Assembly (NCBI GenBank): GCA_947379865.1
Contig: CANCOY010000004.1
Span: 1-62,881 of the forward strand
Direction of reading: 5' to 3'
Length of the DNA: 62,881 nt
DNA from: Acetobacteraceae bacterium
Lineage (GTDB): Bacteria; Pseudomonadota; Alphaproteobacteria; Zavarziniales; Zavarziniaceae
The position numbers were made by a program, and so were the translations under genes. This document shows, one piece after another, positions 33,949 through 43,143 of this stretch. A model generated the notes under the pieces. That model had not been told where the DNA came from. It saw nothing but the letters and a program-made list of their open reading frames with translations, and did no database searches. Numbering within the stretch: the first letter of the stretch is position 1; the number at the start of each line of letters is the position of its first letter.

Positions 33949-34965
33949 ATGAACCGTATTACCAAGCTGGCGCTTGCAACGCTGACCACCATCACCCTCG
34001 CGGGCGCTGCCCAGGCGAGCACACTTGATGACGTGAAGAAAAAGGGCTTTGTCCAGTGTGGCGTAAGCCAGGGCCTTGCGGGCTTTTCCAGCCCGGACGA
34101 CAAGGGCAACTGGTCTGGGTTGGATGTTGATCTGTGCCGGGCCGTTGCGGCCGCGGTGTTTGGCAATCCCCAGGCGGTGAAGTTCACGTCGCTTTCCGCC
34201 AAGGAGCGCTTCACGGCGCTGCAATCCGGTGAAATCGACGTGCTCTCGCGCAATTCCACCTACACGATCGGCCGCGATACCTCGCTTGGCCTCGATTTCG
34301 TGGCGGTCAATTATTACGACGGCCAGGGCTTCATCGTGCACAAGTCGCTGGGCGTGAAGTCCGCCAAGGAACTGAACGGTGCCAGCATCTGCACCGAGAC
34401 CGGCACGACGACGGAATTGAACATCGCCGATTACTTCCGCAGCCACAAGATGGAGTACAAGGCGATTGCCTTCTCCAACAATGATGAGGCGGTTGCGGCC
34501 TATGACGCCGGTCGCTGCGACGTCTATACCACTGATCAGTCTGGCCTTTATGCCAACCGCCTGAAGATGGCAAAGCCGGAGGAAAACATCGTCCTGCCGG
34601 ATATCATCTCCAAGGAGCCGCTTGGTCCGGTCGTTCGTCACGGCGACAACCAGTGGGGCGATATCGTCCGCTGGGCGCATTTTGCCATGGTGACGGGCGA
34701 AGAAATGGGCATCACCAGTGCCAATGCCAAGGACATGCTCAAGTCTGAAAACCCCGAAATCCGCCGCCTGCTTGGCGTCGACGACAATCTGGGCCAGGGC
34801 ATGGGACTGCCCAAGGAATGGGCATTCAACATCCTCTCCCAGGTCGGCAACTATGCCGAAAGCTTTGAGCGCAATGTCGGCGCCAAGTCGCCATTGGGCA
34901 TCGCACGCGGCCTGAACGCACTCTGGTCGCAGGGCGGCCTGCAGTACGCACCCCCGGCCCGCTGA
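33949..34965 (+). CDS. aapJ: General L-amino acid ABC transporter binding protein
   Basis: 338 aa. Signal peptide (cleavage after AQA), then the AapJ pattern LDDVKKKGFVQCGVSQGLAGFSSPDDKGNWSGLDVDLCRAVAAAVFG. It captures a broad range of L-amino acids in the periplasm. It heads an aapJQMP operon. A strong hairpin with a short T-run after its stop probably lowers read-through so the binding protein is made in excess over the membrane parts. Confidence 0.94.
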   Translation: MNRITKLALATLTTITLAGAAQASTLDDVKKKGFVQCGVSQGLAGFSSPDDKGNWSGLDVDLCRAVAAAVFGNPQAVKFTSLSAKERFTALQSGEIDVLSRNSTYTIGRDTSLGLDFVAVNYYDGQGFIVHKSLGVKSAKELNGASICTETGTTTELNIADYFRSHKMEYKAIAFSNNDEAVAAYDAGRCDVYTTDQSGLYANRLKMAKPEENIVLPDIISKEPLGPVVRHGDNQWGDIVRWAHFAMVTGEEMGITSANAKDMLKSENPEIRRLLGVDDNLGQGMGLPKEWAFNILSQVGNYAESFERNVGAKSPLGIARGLNALWSQGGLQYAPPAR

Positions 34966-34971
34966 GGAAGT

Positions 34972-35003
34972 GGGGCGGCCGGCTCGCTGCCGGTCGCCCC
35001 TTT
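34972..35003 (+). terminator. Attenuating terminator between aapJ and aapQ
   Basis: 12-bp stem with one G-T pair (arms 34972-34983 and 34989-35000), 5-nt loop, followed by TTTCT. It starts 6 nt after the aapJ stop. The short T-run suggests partial termination within the operon. Confidence 0.7.
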
Positions 35004-35069
35004 CTCCGCTTCCATGCAGGCGGACCGATTGGACCCTTGATGTATTCTGACCCAGGCGGAGACAGTTCC

Positions 35070-36260
35070 ATGGCTGTCGAGGCTAAAGCCACATCCTCTG
35101 CCCCCCGCACGCCGGTGTGGCGCGACCCGGCGATCCGCAGCCTTGCCATCCAGGCCCTGCTGCTGGTGGTCGTTCTTGGCGCCGGCTGGTGGCTGCTCGA
35201 CAACACGCGGCAAAATCTGAACCGGCAGGGAATAGCTTCGGGCTTCGGCTTCCTCGATCACACCGCCGGTTTTGCCATTGTCATGCACCTGATCCCCTAT
35301 TCGGAGGCATCAAGCTATGGCATGGCGCTTGGTGTTGCTCTGATCAATACCCTTCTGGTTACATCGCTTGGTATTTTCCTTGCGACAGTAATCGGCTTTT
35401 TTGTCGGGGTGGCGCGCCTGTCGTCGAACTGGCTGGTGGCCCGGCTGGCGGCATTCTATGTTGAGGCCCTGCGCAATGTCCCGCTCTTGCTGCAGATCTT
35501 CTTCTGGTATTTCGCGGTGCTCCGCGCGCTGCCGCCGCCAAGGGAATCGGTCACCCTGTTCGGCGCCTTCTTTCTGAACCTGCGTGGTCTTTATGTGCCG
35601 GCACCGGTTGCAGCGTCCGGCTTCGGGCTGGTGCTGCTGGCCGGTGGGGTAGCGCTTGTTGCAGCGCTGGGGTTGGGCCTGTGGGCCCGTCGGCGACGGG
35701 TGGCAACCGGGCAAGACTTTCCGGCGGCTGCAGTATCTCTGGGCCTGCTCATCGGCCTGCCGCTGCTTGTGGCAGCCGCAACCGGCTTTCCCATGTCGTG
35801 GGAACTGCCCGCGCTGAAAGGCTTCAACTTCCAGGGCGGGCTTGTGCTGATCCCTGAGTTCGTTGCCATGGTGCTGGCGATCTCGCTCTATGCGGCAGCC
35901 TATATTGCCGAGATCGTGCGTTCGGGCATTCTGGCCGTTAACCGTGGACAGACAGAGGCTTCGCTGGCGCTGGGGCTCTCACCTGCCCAGACCCTGAGGC
36001 TCGTGGTGGTGCCGCAGGCGTTGCGGGTGATCGTGCCCCCGCTGACCAGCCAGTATCTGAACATTCTGAAAAACTCGTCGCTGGCTGCCGCCATCGCCTA
36101 TCCGGAGCTGGTGTCCGTGTTTGCCGGCACCGTCCTGAACCAGACGGGGCAGGCGATCGAGGTGATGGCGATCACCATGGCGATCTATCTCTCGGTCAGC
36201 CTGGCGATCTCCGCCTTCATGAACTGGTACAATGGGCGCAATGCCCTGAGGGAGCGTTGA
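35070..36260 (+). CDS. aapQ: Amino acid ABC transporter permease AapQ
   Basis: 396 aa from the ATG at 35070, with GGAG 8 nt upstream; in-frame starts at 35037/35040 are weaker. Several hydrophobic helices; the HisM-type EAA loop is visible in SLALGLSPAQTLRLVVVPQALRVIVPPL. It pairs with AapM to form the channel. The length of nearly 400 aa, with extra N-terminal and central segments, is typical of AapQ/BztB rather than of short polar amino-acid permeases. It ends 2 nt before aapM. Confidence 0.92.
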   Translation: MAVEAKATSSAPRTPVWRDPAIRSLAIQALLLVVVLGAGWWLLDNTRQNLNRQGIASGFGFLDHTAGFAIVMHLIPYSEASSYGMALGVALINTLLVTSLGIFLATVIGFFVGVARLSSNWLVARLAAFYVEALRNVPLLLQIFFWYFAVLRALPPPRESVTLFGAFFLNLRGLYVPAPVAASGFGLVLLAGGVALVAALGLGLWARRRRVATGQDFPAAAVSLGLLIGLPLLVAAATGFPMSWELPALKGFNFQGGLVLIPEFVAMVLAISLYAAAYIAEIVRSGILAVNRGQTEASLALGLSPAQTLRLVVVPQALRVIVPPLTSQYLNILKNSSLAAAIAYPELVSVFAGTVLNQTGQAIEVMAITMAIYLSVSLAISAFMNWYNGRNALRER

Positions 36261-36262
36261 AC

Positions 36263-37369
36263 ATGGACGCCCAGGGAACCAGTCAGGGTCCGATCCTCCC
36301 GCCGGCGGGTGTTGTCCATGGGCCGCTTGGGTGGCTCAGGGCCAACCTCTTCTCAACCCCCTTCAACAGCCTGCTGACCGTCCTGTGTCTTTATCTGCTC
36401 TGGATAACAGTGCCGCCCCTGATCAACTGGGCGATCATCGATGCGACGGTTTCCGGCACCGACAGAACCGCCTGCGCCGGGGCGTCGGGGGCCTGCTGGA
36501 CATTCGTGAAGATGCGCTTTGGCCAGTTCATTTACGGCCTTTATCCGATTGAAGAACGCTGGCGCGTCAATGTGGTCTTTGCGGTTGGCATCCTTCTGGT
36601 GCTGGCGGCACTCTCGCCCCGCGTGCCGGGCAAGCTGTGGTCGGGTGGTGCCTTTGTGTTCGTGTTCCCCGTGCTTGCCTATGTGCTGCTGGGCGGCGGG
36701 CTTGGGTTGCCGGTGGTGGAGACGCGCCTGTGGGGTGGCCTTATGCTGACGCTGGTGGTGGCCACCACCGCGACCGTGGTCTCGCTGCCGCTGGGCATCA
36801 TCCTGGCCCTGGCGCGGAGCTCGCGCATGCCCATCGTCAAGGGCACAGCGGTGGTCTTCATCGAGGTGGTCAGGGGGGTGCCCATGATCACGGTGCTGTT
36901 CATGGCCTCGGTCATGCTGCCGCTGTTCCTGCCCCCCGGCATGAATTTCGACAAGCTCATGCGTGCCCTGATTGGTATCTCGCTCTTTGCCTCGGCCTAT
37001 ATGGCAGAGGTCATCCGGGGCGGTCTCCAGGCCATTCCCAGGGGCCAGATCGAGGCGGCGCAGGCGCTTGGCCTCAACTATACCCGCACCATGGGGCTGA
37101 TCGTGTTGCCCCAGGCCCTCAAGCTGGTCATTCCCGGCATCGTCAACAGCTTCATCAGCCTGTTCAAGGATACCACCCTGGTGGCAATCATCGGGCTGTT
37201 TGATCTGTTGGGCATGGTCCAGACCGCCTCTACCAATCCCGAATGGCTGGGCTCATCGGTTGAAGGCTATGTCTTTGCCGCCTTTGTCTTTGGTTGCTTC
37301 TGCCTTGCCATGTCCCGTTACAGCCAGGCTCTCGAGCGCCGCCTCGAGACCGGCCACCGTCGTCGATGA
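36263..37369 (+). CDS. aapM: Amino acid ABC transporter permease AapM
   Basis: 368 aa from the ATG at 36263, with GGAG 8 nt before; a TTG overlapping the aapQ stop is an alternative. Multi-helix permease with EAA loop AAQALGLNYTRTMGLIVLPQALKLVIPGIVNSF. It forms the heterodimeric channel with AapQ. AapP follows after 10 nt. Confidence 0.92.
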   Translation: MDAQGTSQGPILPPAGVVHGPLGWLRANLFSTPFNSLLTVLCLYLLWITVPPLINWAIIDATVSGTDRTACAGASGACWTFVKMRFGQFIYGLYPIEERWRVNVVFAVGILLVLAALSPRVPGKLWSGGAFVFVFPVLAYVLLGGGLGLPVVETRLWGGLMLTLVVATTATVVSLPLGIILALARSSRMPIVKGTAVVFIEVVRGVPMITVLFMASVMLPLFLPPGMNFDKLMRALIGISLFASAYMAEVIRGGLQAIPRGQIEAAQALGLNYTRTMGLIVLPQALKLVIPGIVNSFISLFKDTTLVAIIGLFDLLGMVQTASTNPEWLGSSVEGYVFAAFVFGCFCLAMSRYSQALERRLETGHRRR

Positions 37370-37379
37370 GGACCGCATC

Positions 37380-38135
37380 ATGACCCCCGCCACACCCAGT
37401 ACCGGTCCCGCCATCCAGATCATTGGCATGCACAAATGGTATGGTGACTTTCATGTGCTGAAAGACATCAACCTGACGGTTGAAAAGGGTGAGCGCATTG
37501 TGGTCTGCGGCCCCTCGGGGTCGGGCAAGTCGACCATGATCCGCTGTATCAACCGGCTGGAAGAGCACCAGCGCGGCCAGATCGTGGTTGATGGCATTGA
37601 ACTGACCTCGGACCTGAAACGGATCGACGGGATCCGCCGCGAGGTCGGCATGGTGTTCCAGCAGTTCAACCTGTTCCCGCATCTGACCGTGCTGGAAAAT
37701 CTCTGCCTGGCACCGATCTGGGTCCGCCACATGCCACGGCCCGAGGCTGAGGCCCTTGCCATGTCCTATCTTGAGCGGGTGCGCATCCCCGAACAGGCCC
37801 GGAAATATCCCGGGCAGCTTTCCGGTGGGCAGCAGCAGCGTGTCGCCATTGCCCGCGCCCTGTGCATGAACCCGCGCATCATGCTGTTCGATGAACCAAC
37901 CTCCGCCCTTGATCCTGAGATGATCAAGGAAGTGCTGGATGTGATGGTCAGCCTCGCTGAGGACGGCATGACCATGCTCTGTGTAACCCACGAAATGGGC
38001 TTTGCGCGCACCGTGGCAAACCGCGTGGTGTTCATGGACCAGGGCGAGATCGTGGAGGCCGCAGCCCCCGAGCAGTTCTTTAATGCGCCGTCGTCTGAAC
38101 GTACCAGACAGTTCCTCAGCCAGATCCTCCATTGA
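37380..38135 (+). CDS. aapP: Amino acid ABC transporter ATPase AapP
   Basis: 251 aa from the ATG at 37380. Walker A CGPSGSGKST, Q-loop VFQQFNLFPHLTVLEN, signature LSGGQQQRVAIARAL, Walker B IMLFDEPTSALDPE and switch VTHEMGFA, all matching GlnQ/AapP ATPases. It energises the AapQM channel. It closes the operon; the copA gene follows 43 nt later without a clear terminator. Confidence 0.94.
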   Translation: MTPATPSTGPAIQIIGMHKWYGDFHVLKDINLTVEKGERIVVCGPSGSGKSTMIRCINRLEEHQRGQIVVDGIELTSDLKRIDGIRREVGMVFQQFNLFPHLTVLENLCLAPIWVRHMPRPEAEALAMSYLERVRIPEQARKYPGQLSGGQQQRVAIARALCMNPRIMLFDEPTSALDPEMIKEVLDVMVSLAEDGMTMLCVTHEMGFARTVANRVVFMDQGEIVEAAAPEQFFNAPSSERTRQFLSQILH

Positions 38136-38178
38136 TCAGGCTTGACCCCGCGGGCGCGAAGGCGCCCAACTGAGCGTC

Positions 38179-40419
38179 ATGGTCACCACCAAAGCTTCTG
38201 CCGACACCATCGATCTCGACATCACCGGCATGACCTGTGCGGCCTGCGCCGGCCGGGTGGAGCGCGCCTTGGCGGCGGTGCCGGGGGTGACCGCAGCCAG
38301 CGTAAACCTGGCCCTTGAGACGGCACGGATCAGCCTTGCGGGGGCTGGCGTTGCCCCTGATGCTCTGATTGCTGCCGTTGTCGATGCCGGTTACGAGGCC
38401 ACGCTGCATGAAGCGGTAACGGTCTCCAGCCCACCCCGCGCCGATGCCACCGGCAGCCATGAACACCTGTTCCTGATTGTATCGGCCCTGATTACTGCCA
38501 TCCTGATGGCCCCCATGGTGGCCGAGCTGTTTGGACGCATGCTCCATATGGCGCCGCTGGTGCAGGCTGTGCTGGCGACCGTGGTGCAATTCGGCATTGG
38601 CGGGCGCTTCTATCGCAATGCCTGGAAGGCCCTGAGGGCAGGGGCCGGCAATATGGATCTGCTGGTGGCCCTGGGCACCTCGGCCGCCTATTTCTACAGC
38701 TTCTGGCTTGTCTTTGCCGGCAAGGCCATGGAAGGGCACCTCTATTTCGAGGCGTCTGCGGCGATCATCACCTTTGTGATACTGGGCAAGTGGCTGGAAG
38801 CGCGCGCCCGCCGTGGCACTGCCGCTGCCGTCCGCGCCCTGATGGCCCTGCGGCCTGACCTTGCCCGGGTGGAACGCGACGGCGTCGAAGCCGATATTGC
38901 CGCTGCCGAAGTCCTCGTGGGCGATCTAGTGGTGGTACGTCCGGGCGAACGCGTGGCCGTTGATGGCATCATCGAGGACGGCAGCAGCGACCTTGACGAG
39001 GCGATGATCACGGGTGAAGGGCTGCCGGTTGAAAAGCTCCCCGGCGACCGGGTGATCGGCGGCACCGTCAACGGCCCCGGTCGTCTGAAGGTGCGCGCCA
39101 CGGCCGTGGGGGCGGCAACCACACTCGCCCGCATCGTGCGCCTTGTGGAGGGCGCGCAGGCCAGCAAAGCGCCCGTGCAGCGCCTGGTGGACAAGGTCTC
39201 GGCTGTGTTTGTCCCAGTGATTGTGGCCCTTGCGGTGCTGACCTTCGGAGGCTGGCTGCTGGTGGGGGCGGGGCTTGAGGGGGCGCTTGTGGCGGCCGTC
39301 TCGGTTCTGGTCATTGCCTGCCCGTGCGCCCTTGGGCTTGCCACGCCGGCGGCACTTGTCGCCGGCACCGGTGCAGCGGCTCGCGCAGGGATCCTGATCC
39401 GCGACATCGAAGCCCTGGAGCGCGCCCACAGGGTGGACCTTGTCGTCTTTGACAAGACGGGGACCCTGACCCAGGGCCGCCCCATTGTAACGGATATCAT
39501 TCCGGCGCCAGGCATTGAGGAACAGGATCTTCTGGCTCTGGCGGCATCGGCCCAGCGCGGCAGCGAGCACCCGCTTGGCCGCGCCATATGTGCCGAAGCA
39601 GAAGTCCGTCGCCTGTCCACCTCCGACCCCCAGGCCTTCCGGGCGGTGCCGGGGCAGGGTGTTCTGGCCACCGTGGCCGGTCGGCAAGTGATCCTTGGCA
39701 ATGCCCGGCTGATGGAGGGGCAGGGGATTGCCATGCAGCCTCTGGAGGGGGCGGCAGCCCGCCTCATGGCGGCCGGGCGCTCCCTGATGTGGGTGGCCGA
39801 CGCCGAAGCTCACCAGGCCCTTGGCCTCATCGGTCTGGCTGATGCCGAAAAGCCTGAGGCGCTGGCGGCCATTCGCGCGCTGGCAGAGATGGGGATCGCA
39901 ACCCTGCTGCTGACGGGCGACGCCGCCCCTGTGGCCGAGACCGTGGCGCGCGACCTGGGCATTCCCCGCGTCCGGGCCAATGTAGGCCCGGAACAGAAGG
40001 CTGCAGTGATCGCCGAGCTTCGGGCCGAGGGGCGTGTGGTGGCGATGGTTGGCGACGGCATCAATGATGCGCCCGCCCTTGCGGCGGCCGATGTCGGCAT
40101 TGCCATGGCAACCGGCACGGACGTGGCACTGGAGACCGCAGGGATTGCCGTCATGCGGGGCGATCCACGCCTGGTGGCCGATGCCCTGCTGGTGGCGCGG
40201 GCCACCTGGAACAAGATCCGGGGTAATCTGTTCTGGGCCTTTGCCTATAACATTGTTGGTGTGCCGCTTGCCGCTGCCGGCCTTCTAAGCCCGGGCCTTG
40301 CTGGGGCTGCCATGGCCTTCTCCAGCGTAAGCGTGGTGACCAATGCGCTTTTGCTGCGGCGCTGGCGCCCACGCCATTATCCCGACCAGCCGGCCGGGGC
40401 ACGACGCCCTTCCGCCTGA
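38179..40419 (+). CDS. copA: Copper-exporting P1B-type ATPase
   Basis: 746 aa. One N-terminal heavy-metal domain with GMTCAAC (Cys20, Cys23), actuator motif TGE at 278-280, the transmembrane metal site CPC at 381-383, phosphorylation motif DKTGT from Asp425, and MVGDGINDAPAL. This is the P1B-1 Cu(I) exporter pattern. No CueR-type regulator or metallochaperone is adjacent. A perfect 8-bp hairpin (40405-40425) spans the stop codon. Confidence 0.93.
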   Translation: MVTTKASADTIDLDITGMTCAACAGRVERALAAVPGVTAASVNLALETARISLAGAGVAPDALIAAVVDAGYEATLHEAVTVSSPPRADATGSHEHLFLIVSALITAILMAPMVAELFGRMLHMAPLVQAVLATVVQFGIGGRFYRNAWKALRAGAGNMDLLVALGTSAAYFYSFWLVFAGKAMEGHLYFEASAAIITFVILGKWLEARARRGTAAAVRALMALRPDLARVERDGVEADIAAAEVLVGDLVVVRPGERVAVDGIIEDGSSDLDEAMITGEGLPVEKLPGDRVIGGTVNGPGRLKVRATAVGAATTLARIVRLVEGAQASKAPVQRLVDKVSAVFVPVIVALAVLTFGGWLLVGAGLEGALVAAVSVLVIACPCALGLATPAALVAGTGAAARAGILIRDIEALERAHRVDLVVFDKTGTLTQGRPIVTDIIPAPGIEEQDLLALAASAQRGSEHPLGRAICAEAEVRRLSTSDPQAFRAVPGQGVLATVAGRQVILGNARLMEGQGIAMQPLEGAAARLMAAGRSLMWVADAEAHQALGLIGLADAEKPEALAAIRALAEMGIATLLLTGDAAPVAETVARDLGIPRVRANVGPEQKAAVIAELRAEGRVVAMVGDGINDAPALAAADVGIAMATGTDVALETAGIAVMRGDPRLVADALLVARATWNKIRGNLFWAFAYNIVGVPLAAAGLLSPGLAGAAMAFSSVSVVTNALLLRRWRPRHYPDQPAGARRPSA

Positions 40420-40473
40420 AGGGCGCATAAATTAAAGTTGCCTCTGGCGCGAGTCGCTTTGGGGGAACATGCC

Positions 40474-41592
40474 GTGGCCCACGGATGGCATGAAACGGAT
40501 CAGGTTGAGCCGCCACCGGTGCCGAAAAAGCGCGCCCCGTGGTCGACCCGTCGCTACCTGGTTCTGGCAGGCGCTGTGCTGACTTTTGCCAGTGTCGCAA
40601 TGATCACCGGCATTTATGCGCGCACCGTGCCAACTGTATCGGCTGACGTCACCATGTCGCGTGGCGAGCCGGCCAGCACCAGCTGGGAAAAACCCGCCTG
40701 GGCCGTGTGGCCGCTGCCGCAAAACAGGGTTGCCGCCCAGATGGAGCCCCCGGACCTGACATTGGTTCCGCAACCGCTTCCTCCCCCGGCTGCGGTACCC
40801 GTTGTGCCACCGACGCCACCCTCGGTGTCACCAGCTGCGGCCGTTCCAGCCGCCGTTCTTGGGCCGACCTCACCGGCATGGCGGCTCAATGCGGGCAAGG
40901 CGTCGGCGGACGATGGGCGACCGATGATTGCCATCCTGATCGATGATGTCGGGGTGGCGCGGCAAAACGCCGAACTGGCGATCGCCCTCGATGCACCCGT
41001 GACCCTATCGTTCATGACCTATGCGTCTGATGCGCCGGCACAGGTGGCGGCGGCGCGCGCCCGTGGCCACGAGATCATGCTGCACGTCCCCATGGAGCCG
41101 CTGGACCACCGCGAAGACCCAGGGCCGAACCCATTGGCGGTCGGGCTTGCCCCCGCCGAACTCAGCCGCCGCATTGTCTGGAGCCTTGGCCGCTTCGATG
41201 GTTTTGTCGGGATCAACAACCACATGGGCAGCCGCTTTACCGCTGATCCCGATGGCATGAGCATGCTGATGGAGGCGCTGAAGCGCCGGGGGCTGCTGTT
41301 TGTCGACAGCCGCACCACTGCAAGCACGGTGGGCACCGAGATGGCCCGCCGGCATGGGGTACCAACCGCCAGCCGCGATGTCTTTCTGGATAATGAGGTT
41401 GATACGGGCGATATCGAAGCCCGGCTGGCCGAGACCGAGCGCCGGGCGCGCGCCCAGGGGGCCGCCATTGCGATTGGCCACCCTCATCCCGAGACCATCG
41501 CCACCCTGCGCCGCTGGATACCCCAGGCGCAGGCGCGGGGTTTTGTTCTGGTGCCTGTCTCAGCCGTGGTGGCCAGGGGCCTTACGGACTGA
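40474..41592 (+). CDS. Divergent polysaccharide deacetylase family protein
   Basis: 372 aa from a GTG at 40474, preceded by GGGGGA 7 nt upstream; a TTG at 40438 has no ribosome-binding site. A membrane anchor (about 27-48) is followed by a Pro/Val-rich linker and then the YibQ/divergent polysaccharide deacetylase domain: IAILIDDVGV, MLHVPMEP, GINNHMGSRFT, FVDSRTT and IGHPHPETI. This family keeps the NodB-like barrel; members sit near envelope or peptidoglycan genes, but activity is unproven. It converges with trpE. Confidence 0.87.
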   Translation: MAHGWHETDQVEPPPVPKKRAPWSTRRYLVLAGAVLTFASVAMITGIYARTVPTVSADVTMSRGEPASTSWEKPAWAVWPLPQNRVAAQMEPPDLTLVPQPLPPPAAVPVVPPTPPSVSPAAAVPAAVLGPTSPAWRLNAGKASADDGRPMIAILIDDVGVARQNAELAIALDAPVTLSFMTYASDAPAQVAAARARGHEIMLHVPMEPLDHREDPGPNPLAVGLAPAELSRRIVWSLGRFDGFVGINNHMGSRFTADPDGMSMLMEALKRRGLLFVDSRTTASTVGTEMARRHGVPTASRDVFLDNEVDTGDIEARLAETERRARAQGAAIAIGHPHPETIATLRRWIPQAQARGFVLVPVSAVVARGLTD

Positions 41593-41623
41593 GACAGCGT
41601 ACCTGCAGACCTATTGGCAAACC

Positions 41624-43141
41624 CTATTGGCCGCGCTCGGCTGATGAGGCAAAGCGGACCGCTTCCTCGGCCGCACGCACCAGGGCGCGGGCCTTGTTCA
41701 CGGTTTCCTGATATTCCATTTCGGGATCGCTGTCGGCCACCACGCCGCCGCCAGCCTGGACATACATCACGCCGTCCTTGACCACCGCCGTGCGCAAGGC
41801 GATGCAGGTATCCATGCTGCCATTGGCCGAGAAATAGCCAACGCCGCCGCCATAGATATTGCGCTTTTCCGGCTCCAGCTCGTCGATGATCTCCATGGCG
41901 CGCACCTTGGGTGCGCCCGAGACCGTGCCGGCCGGAAAGCCACCCAGCAGGGCATCGATGGCGTCATATTTGGGGTCGATCTGGCCCTGCACATTGGAGA
42001 CAATATGCATGACGTGGCTGTAGCGCTCGACAATGTTCTTCTCGGTCACGCGGACCGTGCCCACGCGTGAGACACGCCCCACATCATTGCGCCCAAGATC
42101 CAGCAGCATCAGATGCTCGGACAGTTCCTTGGGGTCCGAGAGCAGGTCCTGCTCCAGCGCCAGATCCTCCGCCGGGGTCTGGCCGCGCGGCCGGGTGCCA
42201 GCGATGGGACGGATGGTCACCTCGCCGTCGCGCAGACGCACCAGAATCTCCGGTGACGAGCCCACAACCGCAAAGCCGCCAAGATCCAGATAGAACATGA
42301 AGGGCGAGGGATTGGTCCGCCTCAGCGCGCGGTAAAGCGCCAGGGGTGGCAGGGCAAAAGGAATGCGGAAGCGCTGGCTTGGCACCACCTGGAAGATGTC
42401 GCCCGCCCGGATATATGCCTTGGCCTTCTCAACCATGGCGTGATACTCGGCGCGTGTCACGTTTGACTGCGGGGCGGGTAGGGGGGCAAGCGCTTCTGCA
42501 GGTGCCGAGGCTATGTGCAGGCTGCGCTCGAAATCATCAACCGCATCATTCAGGCGTTCTTCTGCGCGGGCATAGGCTGCCTTGGCGGCAACCCCCGCTT
42601 CTGGCCAGACGGGCGTGATGACCGTGATGACATCCTTGACGGAGTCAAAGATCGCCATAAGCGTGGGGCGCATGAACAGGCCGTCGGGAACACCCAGCTT
42701 GTCGGGGTTCACATTGGGCAGGCGCTCCACCAGGCGCACCATGTCATAGCCGAAATACCCGATCAGGCCGGCCGCCATGGGGGGCAGTTCTGGCGGCAGA
42801 TCAATGCGGCACTCCGCCACCAGCTTGCGCAGGCTGGCGAGCGTATCTTCTGCCACCGGTTCAAACGCATCGGGCCGGGTCCGCGCCTGGCGGTTGATTT
42901 CCGCCGTCGTCCCATGGGCGCGCCACACGAGATCGGGTTTCAGCCCGATGATCGAATAGCGCCCGCGCACCGCGCCGCCCTCGACGGACTCCAGCAGGAA
43001 GCTCATCGGCTCCCCGCGACCAAGCTTCAGCAGGGCCGACACCGGCGTGTCGAGATCTGCCACAAGGGTCGTCCACAGCACGGCCGGCTTGCCAGCCTCA
43101 TAGCTTGTGCGGAAGTCCTCAAAGCCTGGGGAATTGGCCAT
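41624..43141 (-). CDS. trpE: Anthranilate synthase component I
   Basis: 505 aa. N-terminal regulatory region with LLESVEGG (LLES motif for tryptophan feedback) and the chorismate-binding domain with IAGTRPRG, LMLLDLGRNDVGRVSRVGTV and GAPKVRAMEIIDELEPEKR. With the TrpG glutaminase it makes anthranilate from chorismate. It follows ppiD with 2 nt between. TrpG, TrpD and TrpC are not downstream: a convergent gene ends 32 nt away. Confidence 0.95.
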   Translation of the reverse strand: MANSPGFEDFRTSYEAGKPAVLWTTLVADLDTPVSALLKLGRGEPMSFLLESVEGGAVRGRYSIIGLKPDLVWRAHGTTAEINRQARTRPDAFEPVAEDTLASLRKLVAECRIDLPPELPPMAAGLIGYFGYDMVRLVERLPNVNPDKLGVPDGLFMRPTLMAIFDSVKDVITVITPVWPEAGVAAKAAYARAEERLNDAVDDFERSLHIASAPAEALAPLPAPQSNVTRAEYHAMVEKAKAYIRAGDIFQVVPSQRFRIPFALPPLALYRALRRTNPSPFMFYLDLGGFAVVGSSPEILVRLRDGEVTIRPIAGTRPRGQTPAEDLALEQDLLSDPKELSEHLMLLDLGRNDVGRVSRVGTVRVTEKNIVERYSHVMHIVSNVQGQIDPKYDAIDALLGGFPAGTVSGAPKVRAMEIIDELEPEKRNIYGGGVGYFSANGSMDTCIALRTAVVKDGVMYVQAGGGVVADSDPEMEYQETVNKARALVRAAEEAVRFASSAERGQ

Positions 43142-43143
43142 GA

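Noticed and set aside
37200..37379. N-terminal extension of aapP into aapM
   Set aside because: It overlaps the conserved end of aapM by 170 nt; the ATG at 37380 gives the usual ATPase length.
38136..38178. Terminator between aapP and copA
   Set aside because: Only a 6-bp GC hairpin without a T-run, too weak to call.
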